A stretch of 64,000 bases of DNA from an uncultured Hyphomonas sp. (lineage in GTDB: Bacteria; Pseudomonadota; Alphaproteobacteria; Caulobacterales; Hyphomonadaceae), in the NCBI RefSeq assembly GCF_963678875.1, contig NZ_OY787456.1:1240001-1304000 (forward strand), in the 5' to 3' direction. Position 1 is the first letter of the stretch. The number at the start of each line of letters is the position of its first letter. A program made the translations under genes and the position numbers. The notes beneath the pieces were generated by a model. That model saw only the letters and a program-made list of their open reading frames with translations. It did not search any database and had not been told where the DNA came from. Of the stretch, positions 53,453-62,784 are shown piece after piece.

Positions 53453-54313
53453 ATGTTGCAGCCAGGAAAAAATGTCCTGATAGCCGGCGCGACGGGATAT
53501 CTCGGGCGGAGGCTTGTCAGGGCTTACGCTGAAGCGGGCTATTCCGTGCGGGCGCTCGCACGCGCACCTGAGAAGCTTTGTGGCCTTGGCGACTATCTCG
53601 ATGACATTTTCGTCGGTGAAGCAACAAAACCCGTCAGCGTGGATGGGTGTTGTGACGGAATCGATCTCGTTGTCTCTGCACTGGGCGTGACCCGCCAGAA
53701 AGACGGGCTGACTTATGAAGAGGTCGACTACGGTGCCAACCGGAACCTGCTGGATGAGGCGATGCGCGCGAGTGTGCAGCGATTTGCCTACATCCATGTC
53801 CTGAACGCGGAAGAAATGCCGGGTTCAGCCATGGCCCGGGCGAAGGCAAAATTTGCGTCCGAACTGCAGGGCGCGGCGATCGCTTCGACCATTATCAGGC
53901 CGAGCGGGTTCTTCTCGGACCTGATGGAAATCCTGCAGATGGCACAGGCGGGGCGCGTTTACCTGTTCGGTGATGGACAAAGCCGTATCTCGCCGATTGA
54001 TGGATCTGATCTTGCGATTCTGTGCGTCCGGGCGAGCCAAGACGGACGGGAGCAAGTGGAGGCAGGTGGGCCTCAGACCTTCACACAGGATGAGATTGCC
54101 AGGCTGGCTTTTCAGGTCCTGAGCAAACCACCGGCGATCACTCATATACCTCTGTGCCTTGGCAAGGCAGGTGTCACTCTTGCGAAACTGCTCGGTTTCC
54201 GGTCTGTCGCGGGACCATTCGAATTTTTCCTCAGTGCATCCGCCCTGGATATGAGCGCGCCGCCCAATGGCGAGCGCCTGCTTAAGGATGCGTTTCAAGC
54301 TGGGCTGAATTAG
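53453..54313 (+). CDS. NAD(P)H-binding SDR/NmrA-type protein
   Basis: A 286-residue atypical short-chain dehydrogenase. The nucleotide-binding motif is GATGYLGRRLVRAYAEAGY at the N-terminus, followed by VVSALGV and the later STIIRPSGFFSD. The usual Tyr-x3-Lys catalytic pair is not obvious, so it may be a redox sensor or a reductase for quinone-like substrates. AGGAAGGATCACG precedes the ATG. The neighbouring genes do not name a pathway. Confidence 0.85.
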   Translation: MLQPGKNVLIAGATGYLGRRLVRAYAEAGYSVRALARAPEKLCGLGDYLDDIFVGEATKPVSVDGCCDGIDLVVSALGVTRQKDGLTYEEVDYGANRNLLDEAMRASVQRFAYIHVLNAEEMPGSAMARAKAKFASELQGAAIASTIIRPSGFFSDLMEILQMAQAGRVYLFGDGQSRISPIDGSDLAILCVRASQDGREQVEAGGPQTFTQDEIARLAFQVLSKPPAITHIPLCLGKAGVTLAKLLGFRSVAGPFEFFLSASALDMSAPPNGERLLKDAFQAGLN

Positions 54314-54524
54314 CAGCGTAACCCGATTGAAAATGCTCACCCATCAGAAGGCCGCCAATGCCTCATACAAGCAGAATGAGCAAGTTGTTATTTTCCTGGA
54401 AGTGCGCTGTTTGGGTTTAGGCGGGTTGTGAGTTCGCGCCAGCCTGCCTGGCCGGTCATTATCTGGATGGGTATGCTGAACCTGACCTTATGAAACCTGA
54501 TTGGTTCGGGAACATATCAGTATA

Positions 54525-54536
54525 CCAATTAATTGG
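54525..54536. promoter_or_regulatory. Palindrome overlapping the SDR ribosome binding site
   Basis: CCAATTAATTGG is a perfect 12-bp palindrome whose right end forms part of the GGAGAA ribosome binding site. It is a candidate operator; no regulator is obvious. Confidence 0.35.
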
Positions 54537-54547
54537 AGAAAACACGT

Positions 54548-55330
54548 ATGGGACGCTTGTCTGGAAATACGGCGCTGGTCACCGGAGCTGCTCGCGGTAT
54601 TGGAGCCGCCATCGCGACAATGTTCAAACAGGAGGGAGCGGACGTTATTGTCACCGATATTGACGAATCGCTTGGTCAGGAATTTGCCAGCTCCATTTCC
54701 AGCCGGTTTCAAAAACTAGATGTCGGCACTGAAGCCGACTGGCTCAGTTTCGAGCAACTTTTCCCCCAGGTCGATATCGTAGTGAACAATGCCGGCGTGA
54801 CCGGGTTCGAAGCGGGGCTCGTCGCGCATGATCCTGAAAATGCGAGTCTTTCAGACTGGCGTGAAGTCCATCGCATAAATCTTGATGGAACCTTTTTGGG
54901 GTGTCGCTACGCTATCCGGGCAATGAAGGAAAAAGGACGAGGGGCCATCGTCAACATCTCCTCGCGCTCAGGCCTGGTCGGGATTCCCACAGCAGCAGCG
55001 TATGCTTCGTCCAAAGCGGCTATTCGGAATCATACGAAATCGGTAGCGCTCTATTGCGCACAAAAAGGATGGGATATTCGGTGCAATTCCATCCATCCTG
55101 CGGCGATCCTTACGCCGATGTGGGAACCGATGCTGGGTGATGGGCCGCAGCGTGAGGCGACCATGAAGGCATTCGTCGCCGATACGCCTCAGAAGCGTTT
55201 CGGTGAATCAGAAGAAGTGGCGGCGCTCGCCGTGCTGCTGGCATCAGATGAAGCGCGTTATATCACTGGTTCTGAAATGAATATTGACGGGGGTATTCTT
55301 GCCGGATCCGCTGCAAGTCCCAAGGGTTGA
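54548..55330 (+). CDS. Short-chain dehydrogenase/reductase (SDR)
   Basis: A 260-residue classical SDR. The nucleotide-binding motif is [16 protein letters not shown] is present, and the catalytic Ser-Tyr-Lys set is in [24 protein letters not shown]. The end has [14 protein letters not shown], as in 3-oxoacyl-reductase-like SDRs. The substrate is not known. The ATG at 54548 follows GGAGAAAACACGT; a TTG at 54533 in the same frame is less likely. The gap 55331-55666 after it holds nothing I can support. Confidence 0.88.
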   Translation: MGRLSGNTALVTGAARGIGAAIATMFKQEGADVIVTDIDESLGQEFASSISSRFQKLDVGTEADWLSFEQLFPQVDIVVNNAGVTGFEAGLVAHDPENASLSDWREVHRINLDGTFLGCRYAIRAMKEKGRGAIVNISSRSGLVGIPTAAAYASSKAAIRNHTKSVALYCAQKGWDIRCNSIHPAAILTPMWEPMLGDGPQREATMKAFVADTPQKRFGESEEVAALAVLLASDEARYITGSEMNIDGGILAGSAASPKG

Positions 55331-55666
55331 TGAAGGTGGGGAGAGCTCGTGATGCCTGCCGTGCGCCCCTGTCGCTGAGGTCGAATCTGGAAAGGCATGA
55401 GAGGAGCCCCAGCAAACCCGTATATCTGGAATCCGGCTCCAAGCGGTTCCCCCCTAAATATGACTGACGCCGGAACCAGATTTGGTTTAAGTGCAACGTC
55501 CTGTTTGTCATACGCGATCAACCGTTTTGGAGTGAGCCTGTATTCTTGACAGGTTGCCGTAGTGGTCTGCTCAAAATGCACCCATCCTTAACAGGAGACC
55601 TGTTGTCGAGATGGCCAAAGGCGGTCGTGTACACCGAGACGGTCAGCGGGACGCCTGGGGCTCGGC

Positions 55667-56040
55667 TCAGGTGCTCACTCGTTGTCCCGCCCAAACGGAG
55701 CTGAGGACGATTGCCGCGCCGAGGCCTTGCACAGGCGACAGGGACTGACCGAGCGCCACCCAGCCAAGCAACACCGCGGTAACGGGGCTCATCATGCCGA
55801 GCATCGAGACTGCGCCGGGCTCTATCCGGGCGACACCCCGAAACCACAGAGCATAGGTGGCTGCAGCGCCGATGAGACTGAGCCAGGCCAGACCTGCGAG
55901 GTTCGTCGCGGTCAGAAGCGGCAGTGCGGGTTCCATGATCAGCGCCACCGGCGATAGGATCAGGCCGCCGGCGGTCAGCTGCCAAGCCGTGAAGCTCAGC
56001 GCTGAGACCGGCGGCTGCCATTGAAGAAGTCGTCTTTTCC
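55667..56040 (-). pseudogene. EamA/DMT transporter fragment
   Basis: The frame encodes only the C-terminal half of a drug/metabolite transporter: LSFTAWQLTAGGLILSPVAL, then AATYALWFRGVARIEPGAVS and LLGWVALGQSLSPVQGLGAA. The first EamA repeat is missing. The reading frame is lost near 56040 against the transposase remnant, so insertion of that element probably destroyed the gene. Confidence 0.75.
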
Positions 56041-56080
56041 AGAGCGCCCGGGCATGGGCCCGGCTTGCCCCATCCTCTCT

Positions 56081-56750
56081 TCACGCCAGGACCGGAACCA
56101 GTTTGGCGAGTTTGCGGAGGTTCTGGGCGGTTGCAGCCAGATGGAACTCGTCCCGGGCGCCAATTGGGCCTCCCAGGCCTAGTTTAGTGAGGTCGATGAT
56201 GCGTTTCAGATGGGCAAACAACATCTCGACCTTCTTCCGTTCGCGGCGGGACTGAACATATGCGTCCGTCTTCGCGACCTCCCGGACAAAATCTCGAGCG
56301 GCTTCATGGATCGATCGGGTAATCTCTCTGTGCGGCTGGCCCGGACACCATTGCCCCTTGGAGGGGGCAGACGTCACAGTCAGCTTTCCTGGTGCAGTAA
56401 AGGCGCGGACCTGCCTTGGTCACGCCAGAGCGGGGCGTCGAGAAGTTGCGATTGAACTGGCGCAGTTGGTTGCCTCTGGGGCAGGGATAATGATCCGCCT
56501 CGGGATCATAGGCGAAGTCGGAACGCGAGAAGGTCCCGTCCTGGCGTTCTCCCTTATCGAACGCCGGAATGTGCGGTTCGATCCCTTTCTCCTCGACCAA
56601 CCATTCCAGCATCGTCCCGGAGCCGTATCCCGTATCAGCGGCAAGGCGCTCGCGATAGAGGCCATGGCGATCCCCGGTCCAGCATGCGCTTGCCGGCTTC
56701 GATTTCAGCCTGCCGGATAGCGGTAGTCGCTTGGATCCATTCGTCTGTGT
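56081..56750 (-). mobile_element. IS1182/IS5-like transposase remnant
   Basis: Two frames encode neighbouring parts of one transposase. One reads TGYGSGTMLEWLVEEKGIEP with CPRGNQLRQFNRNFSTPRSG. The other continues CPGQPHREITRSIHEAARDF, RRERKKVEMLFAHLKRI and GARDEFHLAATAQNLRKLAK to a stop at 56081. They are joined by a frameshift near 56340-56370. The catalytic N-terminal half is missing. It is a dead element that split or truncated the adjacent transporter gene. Confidence 0.8.
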
Positions 56751-56838
56751 ACAACCACTTTAATCATCAAAGGAAAATCGGAAGCAGGGCCAGGTTCAAA
56801 TTGCTGCGAGACACCGCTCTTCTCGAATGGTGCGGGCT
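56742..56838. repeat. Dispersed repeat, copy 2 (about 97 bp)
   Basis: It aligns with 12205-12301 in the same orientation (see that entry). It starts at the broken edge of the transposase remnant. On the minus strand both copies can be read as a weakly similar peptide (FEPGPA, then LMIKVVV or LMIEVII), which may be chance or a trace of shared coding origin. Confidence 0.45.
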
Positions 56839-56858
56839 GATCGCCGCCCGGGTCCTGC

Positions 56859-58754
56859 TCACTCGTTCAATGCCAAATCCGGCTCGAGCTCGTCTGATGG
56901 GAGCCATGGGCGGAGTGGCAAGGTCAGCCGGCTTGGGGAGTCTGGCCCGAAAGAGACAGTAAAGTTTTCCGGTTGGCCTTCGGAGTAACGGCGGAAATAG
57001 GCTGTGTCTGCCCCCGCAATCGCCAGCCGGATCCGTTCGCCCGGATTGAGCCGGGCTGCGACGGGATTCAGGGCGAACTCAACTTTCATTTGCTCCCCCG
57101 GCGTGACTGGCAGCATGTCGTCCTCTCGGAACGAATGCGGTGCTGCGCCCATGTCATAGGGCAAGGTGGCCGGGTCAGCCGGCGCGCGATGGATCGCCCG
57201 GATGACGCCTTCTGTCAGATAACTGACTGTGCCGTCAGGTAGCACCAGCTCCAGATAGGCATGGAAAACCGGGTCTGCGGTCGCACTGGTCACATAGAGG
57301 CTGACTACCGGGTCACCAGCCAATTCCAGAGTCGTCTCCAGTGGGGCGCTGTCGAATACGAGCAGTTTGTCGTCTTCGGCTGCGCGGTCTTCATAGGCTG
57401 GGGCGATACCGAACTGCGTTGACCAGCGTGTCGTCTCACCTGTGCTCGCCGTGAAGTCGACGTCATAGGAGAGGCTGCCGGCATCAGGCGTTTGTTCGGC
57501 GAGGGCGTTATCCGCGCTGAGATACATTGCCGTCTGTTCGACATTGGCTGGCGGCCAGGTGCCGGTTTGCTTGAACGTGTCCGCGCCAAGGACGTAATAA
57601 TTGATCTGGCGTGTAACCGGCTGCCCATCGGCAACCCGGTCGTAGAAGCCCGACATGATATCATGCTGGGTGTCGATGGATGGCCGGGGAGAAAGGTCGC
57701 CCGGGAATCTCGGATCGGCAAAGGTGACATTGGGATGGTCATTTGCGGTGATCCAAATGTCCATCGGCACGTCCGGCGCGGACAAATAGCGGGACAGGGC
57801 TGCCCGGGCGGTTCCGCCATCCATCCAGCTGCCCCAGACCTGCGCGGGCTTCGCCTGATCCTTTATGCCGTCCAGATGAGAGGACGGCGAAGAGTCGAAA
57901 AAGGAAAAGCCATTGCGTCCCTTGTTGTCGAAATAGACGAGGTCTGAATAATCGTCCGGCGCCCACCGGTTGCGCCCGGCCAGGGCTTCGCGCAGCTGGC
58001 TGAAGTCGGTGTCGGAATCGACACGGTCAAGGACCGGCCAGAGGTCATCGCAGTCGTCAGCGCGTTCGAGGCAGTTCAGGCTGCCATCATCATTGACCCC
58101 TTCGTCCATGTTTTTGGTCGCGCCGCCCCACCCGTGGAGAAACCAGTCATTGGCGACGCCGCCCGGAAAGAAGAGGTTGAGGAAAACATCGAAGTCCACC
58201 TCGCGAATGATTGCCCCTTTCAAGGCCGGCGCAGGCCGGCTGGTGGCGACATCGGCGGTGTCGGCCATGTAGGAGGTGCCTTGCGCGAAGACGGCGCCGT
58301 TCGACCAGGGCTGCGCCGCCAGGTGCGCGATGATCTCATCCATGTCCACCACCTCTTCCGGGCCGACATCGACACGGCGCGGACCGAAGGAGGAGGTCGA
58401 TCCGCGCGTGTCGATGCTCGCGATGACATAGCCTTCATCGCGGAACCGCTCATATCCGGGTATCATGCCAGCCCGCCCGTAGCGGGTCTGGACCAGTATG
58501 GCCGGCGCAGCTTCCGCCGGGACCTTGCCCTGCGGATAGTAGAGATTGATCGCGATCATCACGCCATCGCGCATGGAGACGTAGTAGGCCTTGTCAGCCC
58601 GGGCGGGCGTCTGTTCTGCCCCGGCCACCGTTTCGCTTTCGGCCTGTGACGAGTCGCCCGGGGCAACAGGGGTGTTGCAGGCTGACAGCATGGATAATGC
58701 GATCAGGCTGGCACCGGCGAGCGAAGTTTTGACGCGATCAGAACAGAACAGCAT
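56859..58754 (-). CDS. CocE/NonD family hydrolase, lipoprotein
   Basis: A 631-residue serine hydrolase. The N-terminus is a lipoprotein signal (LIALSMLSAC). The catalytic domain has the start YYVSMRDGVMIAINLYYP, RGSTSSFGPRR and the nucleophile region FAQGTSYMADTADVA. The C-terminal jelly-roll domain of the X-Pro dipeptidyl-peptidase type ends with NPGERIRLAIAGAD. Such enzymes cleave esters or acyl-peptide bonds. The ATG at 58754 follows GGGGGCC and lies 10 bases from the receptor stop, so the two are one operon. Confidence 0.9.
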   Translation of the reverse strand: MLFCSDRVKTSLAGASLIALSMLSACNTPVAPGDSSQAESETVAGAEQTPARADKAYYVSMRDGVMIAINLYYPQGKVPAEAAPAILVQTRYGRAGMIPGYERFRDEGYVIASIDTRGSTSSFGPRRVDVGPEEVVDMDEIIAHLAAQPWSNGAVFAQGTSYMADTADVATSRPAPALKGAIIREVDFDVFLNLFFPGGVANDWFLHGWGGATKNMDEGVNDDGSLNCLERADDCDDLWPVLDRVDSDTDFSQLREALAGRNRWAPDDYSDLVYFDNKGRNGFSFFDSSPSSHLDGIKDQAKPAQVWGSWMDGGTARAALSRYLSAPDVPMDIWITANDHPNVTFADPRFPGDLSPRPSIDTQHDIMSGFYDRVADGQPVTRQINYYVLGADTFKQTGTWPPANVEQTAMYLSADNALAEQTPDAGSLSYDVDFTASTGETTRWSTQFGIAPAYEDRAAEDDKLLVFDSAPLETTLELAGDPVVSLYVTSATADPVFHAYLELVLPDGTVSYLTEGVIRAIHRAPADPATLPYDMGAAPHSFREDDMLPVTPGEQMKVEFALNPVAARLNPGERIRLAIAGADTAYFRRYSEGQPENFTVSFGPDSPSRLTLPLRPWLPSDELEPDLALNE

Positions 58755-58764
58755 GATGGCCCCC

Positions 58765-60966
58765 TTAGTAGTGCACGACGAGCCGGACACCATAGGTCTG
58801 CGGGTCGCCGAGGATAACGAATTTCTGCCCGATGACATCCGTGCCAGACAGGTCGAACAAACGTTGTTTGACGTCCTCGTCGCCCAGGTTCTCACCCCAG
58901 ACGCTCAGTCTCCATGACCCGTCACTGGCGGTGATCCCTGCATCGAGATTGAACAGCGCATAGCTGTCGACACGGCCATCTGCCTGATTGTCCTGCGTCA
59001 GATAGCTCTCGCCCCGCGCCAGGACCGAGCCGCCAACAAACCAGTCCAGTGATTGCGTCAATGGAGCTTCATAGTCTGCATTCAGATTGAACGTATAGTC
59101 CGGCGCATAGGGTATCTTGTTGAGCGGCGTGCCGTCCGGCAGGATGCCCTCATCGAACTCTGCTTCCTGCAGGGCGGCGTTCAAGCCCACGGTCAGGTGG
59201 TCTGTCACGCGTGAGAGGAGCTCCAGCTCAACACCTGTCGAATGCGCCGCGCCGGCGTTGCTAATCTGGGGGTCGTAGAGCGGCGTGTTCGGGTTGTCGG
59301 TGGTGATCTGGATGTCAGTCCAGTCCATGTAGAAGACGGCAAGGCTGGCCTGCATCTGGCCATCGAACAACTCGCCTTTCAGGCCGGCTTCATAGTTCCA
59401 GAGCGTTTCAGGGTCGAATGAGATCCCGTCTGCATCGCCGAGCGCATCATTGTAGCCGCCGCTTTTGAAGCCGCTGGAGACGGTGACATAACCAATCGTG
59501 TCAGGTGTGAAGCGGTAGCGGACATTGGCGGTGGGCGTGATTTCGCCCCAGCTGTCCGATCCGGTCACTGCAAAGTCACCGCCGAGCAGGTCGAATGCAT
59601 CCGATTGCGTATAGTTGATCTTCTTTTCCTCGTCCGTGTAGCGAGCGCCCAGAGTCAGGTCGAGCTTTTCGGACACGTTCCAGGTCATGGAGGCGAAGGC
59701 GGCGATGGAACGGGTGTCCATGTGGGCGTCAGAGCCCGAGCGGCCGCCAGCTGCTTCCGGCGCGCCAAGAAGGCCTGCCAGGTCCGAACCGATCTCGATG
59801 AAGCTGAGATTGGACGCTTCCTGATCGTAATAGTAGGTGCCCAGAATCCAGTCGAGGTCGCCGGAGCTCCAGTTCAGGCGGAATTCGTTGGAGAAACGCT
59901 GTGCGGTCTCCGGGTCGCCGTCATAAAGCCAGCTGAGCGCAGAACGGTCCGTGTCGGTGCGGTTGAAATAATCATGTTCCCGATAGGACGTGATATTGGT
60001 GATATCGACACCGCCAAGTGTTGTGGTGAAGGTCGAAGAGGCGCCCCAGATTTCGGCGGTTTCCACTGGCGGCTGGTCTGCATAGACCTTGCGGTCGAAC
60101 GGGTCGGCATTGCGTTCAATCGAGAACGCGTCGAGGACCGAAACGAATGTCGTTCCTTCGAGGTAATTCAGTGTTTCAAAGACCAGGGGTTCCTGATCGA
60201 TTTCCTTGTAGTCGGCGGTCAGAAGCCAGTCGGTGTCCGGGCCGAGATTGAAGAGGAGCTGGCCGCGTGCGGACCAGGCGCTCTCTGTGTTGACTTCCTG
60301 ACCGAGGACGACGTTGTCGGACAGACCGCCGCGCTCCGTGGTCTGTACGGCGAGGCGGCCGGCAACCGTATCCTTCACAATCGGACCACTGATGACGGCG
60401 CCGATACGGTAGTAGTCGTAATTGCCGGCTTCTGCTTCCAGCCGGGCCTCGAAGTCCTGGGTCGGGCGGGCGGTCGTGTAGCTGACGGCACCACCGATTG
60501 CGTTGCGTCCGAACAGCGTGCCTTGCGGGCCGCGCAGGACTTCAACGCGCTCTAGGTCAAACAGGTCGACGGCTGCACCGACACCCTGGCCGAGAAAGAC
60601 TTCGTCGAGATAGTAGGCGACCGCCGGATCCGCGCCGGCCGAGCCGGCCCCGCCGATCACGCCGCGAAGCGAAGTAGGGGAGAGTTTGGTATCGCCGAAA
60701 TTGCCGTAGGTCATGCCGGGGGTACGCAAGGCAAGGGCATCGGGATCTCCGATCCCGTCATTGATCAGCGAGTCGGAGGTGAATGCGGTCACCGAAAGGG
60801 GTGCTTCCAGCGAGGTTTCCTGCTGCTTCCGTGCCGTGATGACCACCTTTTGGAGGCTTCGGGTCTGCTCAACCGGTTCGGCGGAATCGGTCCCGATTTC
60901 CTGAGCGATCGCGAGTTGCCCGGCGGCCAGCATGGCGATGGTGCTTGTCCAGATCAGTTTCTTCAT
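58765..60966 (-). CDS. TonB-dependent receptor of a hydrolase operon
   Basis: A 733-residue receptor. A signal peptide (MKKLIWTSTIAMLAAGQLAIAQ) and plug (LQKVVITARKQQETSLEAPLSV, then LERVEVLRGPQGTLFGRNAIGGAV) precede a barrel ending in GVRLVVHY. The terminal aromatic residue is Tyr. There is no STN domain. It is upstream of the CocE-type hydrolase and divergent by context from the TetR regulator, so uptake of an ester-containing compound is likely. Confidence 0.93.
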   Translation of the reverse strand: MKKLIWTSTIAMLAAGQLAIAQEIGTDSAEPVEQTRSLQKVVITARKQQETSLEAPLSVTAFTSDSLINDGIGDPDALALRTPGMTYGNFGDTKLSPTSLRGVIGGAGSAGADPAVAYYLDEVFLGQGVGAAVDLFDLERVEVLRGPQGTLFGRNAIGGAVSYTTARPTQDFEARLEAEAGNYDYYRIGAVISGPIVKDTVAGRLAVQTTERGGLSDNVVLGQEVNTESAWSARGQLLFNLGPDTDWLLTADYKEIDQEPLVFETLNYLEGTTFVSVLDAFSIERNADPFDRKVYADQPPVETAEIWGASSTFTTTLGGVDITNITSYREHDYFNRTDTDRSALSWLYDGDPETAQRFSNEFRLNWSSGDLDWILGTYYYDQEASNLSFIEIGSDLAGLLGAPEAAGGRSGSDAHMDTRSIAAFASMTWNVSEKLDLTLGARYTDEEKKINYTQSDAFDLLGGDFAVTGSDSWGEITPTANVRYRFTPDTIGYVTVSSGFKSGGYNDALGDADGISFDPETLWNYEAGLKGELFDGQMQASLAVFYMDWTDIQITTDNPNTPLYDPQISNAGAAHSTGVELELLSRVTDHLTVGLNAALQEAEFDEGILPDGTPLNKIPYAPDYTFNLNADYEAPLTQSLDWFVGGSVLARGESYLTQDNQADGRVDSYALFNLDAGITASDGSWRLSVWGENLGDEDVKQRLFDLSGTDVIGQKFVILGDPQTYGVRLVVHY

Positions 60967-61000
60967 TTTGCATACTCCCCAATTGCCATCTATAAAAATG

Positions 61001-61016
61001 AATATGGCCTCATATT
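61001..61016. promoter_or_regulatory. Possible TetR operator upstream of the receptor gene
   Basis: AATATG at 61001-61006 and CATATT at 61011-61016 form an inverted repeat around GCCT, about 35 bases before the receptor start. The TetR-family gene that lies upstream on the same strand is a plausible ligand. Confidence 0.35.
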
Positions 61017-61143
61017 TGTATTTAGATTAGGAAAATTCGCACAAGTCAACACCTCATCCCGGGGAATTGAGGTGCATTTCGGAACTTTTTTGAAGGAATG
61101 GACCGTCAGGACACAGATCAGGGCGGTCGCCCGCCTGTGGGGA

Positions 61144-61887
61144 CTAGTTTCCGAAGGCTTTCAGGTCGAGTGCCATGGCGCCCAGATGCTCCGGAAGGGG
61201 CTGGCCCGGATAAAGCGCCCGGAACCAGATGACGCTCAGCGCATCTGCGAGGTCTTCATCACTCGGACAAGTTTTGCTGAGGAACTCGACCAGGCCTTCA
61301 TCCGGATAGATTGCGATCCGGCGAACCAGTTCATCCATCATTGCGCCCAAGGCAAAGGCGGCAAAAAGAGCCGCTTCGTATTCGATCGCGCCTTCGGGAT
61401 GATTGCGGACCACGCTGCGGGCGATCTTTTCGTGCCAGACCCGATTGTTGGCGTGCGCGACACGGCCGAACTCTGCATCCTCGTCGCTTAGCTGCAGAAC
61501 GCACCGCATCAGGCCCGCATTCGCGCGCATGATACCGAGCCAGTGCAGATTGGCCGTTCGGATGGATTGGAAAGGCGACCGTGTCTCGCCGGCGGGCACA
61601 TCGACCGTCTGCATGCCTTCCAGGAATTCCTGCAGCACGCTCAGCGTGATTTCCTTCTTGTCCTTGAAATAAATGTAGAAAGAGCCGTCAGAAGTTTCGG
61701 CCTGCTCGGTAATGTCGACAATGCGCATGGCGTGATAGCCAACGGATTCGAGCACCTGGGCTGCAGCCAGTTTCAGGCGTTCACGCGTCCTGTCGCCTTT
61801 GCGCTTGGGCGGCGATTTCTTCAGTCTTGTGTCCAGCTGTGCCGTAAAACGCTTGTCCTGGACCTTTACCGCATCCGCTTTTGCCAA
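61144..61887 (-). CDS. TetR family transcriptional regulator
   Basis: A 247-residue regulator. The N-terminal helix-turn-helix is at residues about 30-85 (RTRERLKLAAAQVLESVGY, then VDITEQAETSDGSFYIYFKDK), with an extended basic lead-in. The C-terminal ligand domain is typical of acyl-CoA- or drug-responsive TetR proteins. It precedes the receptor-hydrolase operon and follows the acyl-CoA genes, all on the minus strand, so control of this cluster is likely. Confidence 0.9.
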   Translation of the reverse strand: MAKADAVKVQDKRFTAQLDTRLKKSPPKRKGDRTRERLKLAAAQVLESVGYHAMRIVDITEQAETSDGSFYIYFKDKKEITLSVLQEFLEGMQTVDVPAGETRSPFQSIRTANLHWLGIMRANAGLMRCVLQLSDEDAEFGRVAHANNRVWHEKIARSVVRNHPEGAIEYEAALFAAFALGAMMDELVRRIAIYPDEGLVEFLSKTCPSDEDLADALSVIWFRALYPGQPLPEHLGAMALDLKAFGN

Positions 61888-62028
61888 TTCAGCTTCTCCC
61901 GCTGCCAGTGGCAGACCCTGCCGGAGACCGGCACAAATCTGACGCCATGTTCATTATCTTGCGCAACCTCTACCCCAACACGTCATTTCTTCAAGGCATG
62001 GTCGTTGGATGCGTCCTGCGGACAAGGC

Positions 62029-62784
62029 CTATCGCGGGTTGAGGCTGAAGGCCGGCTGGGTCTCGCGCATCGCGCGAACGGCATCCAGCATCTGTCTTTT
62101 TTCAGACTCCAGCGCCGCTTCCAGCCTGTCCCGGATCCGGTCCGCTTGCGCCGTCTTGTAGCGGGTCAGGGAAGCTGAGGGCAGGGAAAGGAGTTTCTCA
62201 AGCAGTCGGTCCAGCGCTGCGTCGATCTCATCGGCTGGCGTGAGCCGAGGAGCGATCCGGTCGTGGACAAGGGCGTCTGCATTCACATCCTCGCCGGTCC
62301 AGACGATTTCGCGTGCGCGGGCCGGGCCGCACGCTTCCTCCAGCAACCAGGTCACGCCGCCGCTCGCATAGAGACCGTGCCCGGCTTCCGGAAAGCGCAT
62401 CCGGCTCGTCTCGCTCCACAGCGTGAAATCCGCATTGAGCGGCCAGGCGCCACCGGCGCCAATCGCCCAGCCCTGGGTCACACAGACCACAGGCTTGTGC
62501 CCCAGCATGATCTGACGGGTCACATTCTGGAACCGTTCGACAATGGCCACGGCTTCGGCCGGTTCAGGAGGTGCTTCGCTCAGTTCGCGCAGGTCTTCCC
62601 CGGCGCAGAAATCTCGGCCGGCCCCGCGGAGCACGATGACGTCCACGCCATCTTCTGCGAGCGCCCGGTCGAGACTCCGTTCGAGGGTCTGCAACATCTG
62701 CCGGCTGATGGCATTGCGAACGTCAGGACGGTTGAGCGTGATCCGCGCAACCCGTCCTGAACGCGCATACAGGACATCGCTCAT
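62029..62784 (-). CDS. Enoyl-CoA hydratase/isomerase family protein
   Basis: A 251-residue crotonase-fold protein. ITLNRPDVRNAISRQMLQTL, then GRDFCAGEDL in the oxyanion region, and the glycine-rich WAIGAGGAWPLNADFTLW give the family. It adds water to, or isomerises, an acyl-CoA. The ATG at 62784 overlaps the stop of the acyl-CoA ligase (ATGA), so they are coupled. The substrate is unknown; it probably serves the acyl group from the compound taken up by the nearby receptor. Confidence 0.92.
   Translation of the reverse strand: MSDVLYARSGRVARITLNRPDVRNAISRQMLQTLERSLDRALAEDGVDVIVLRGAGRDFCAGEDLRELSEAPPEPAEAVAIVERFQNVTRQIMLGHKPVVCVTQGWAIGAGGAWPLNADFTLWSETSRMRFPEAGHGLYASGGVTWLLEEACGPARAREIVWTGEDVNADALVHDRIAPRLTPADEIDAALDRLLEKLLSLPSASLTRYKTAQADRIRDRLEAALESEKRQMLDAVRAMRETQPAFSLNPR

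Noticed and set aside
59605..60555. 316-codon plus-strand frame opposite a TonB receptor
   Set aside because: It is an antisense shadow of the plug and barrel coding sequence.
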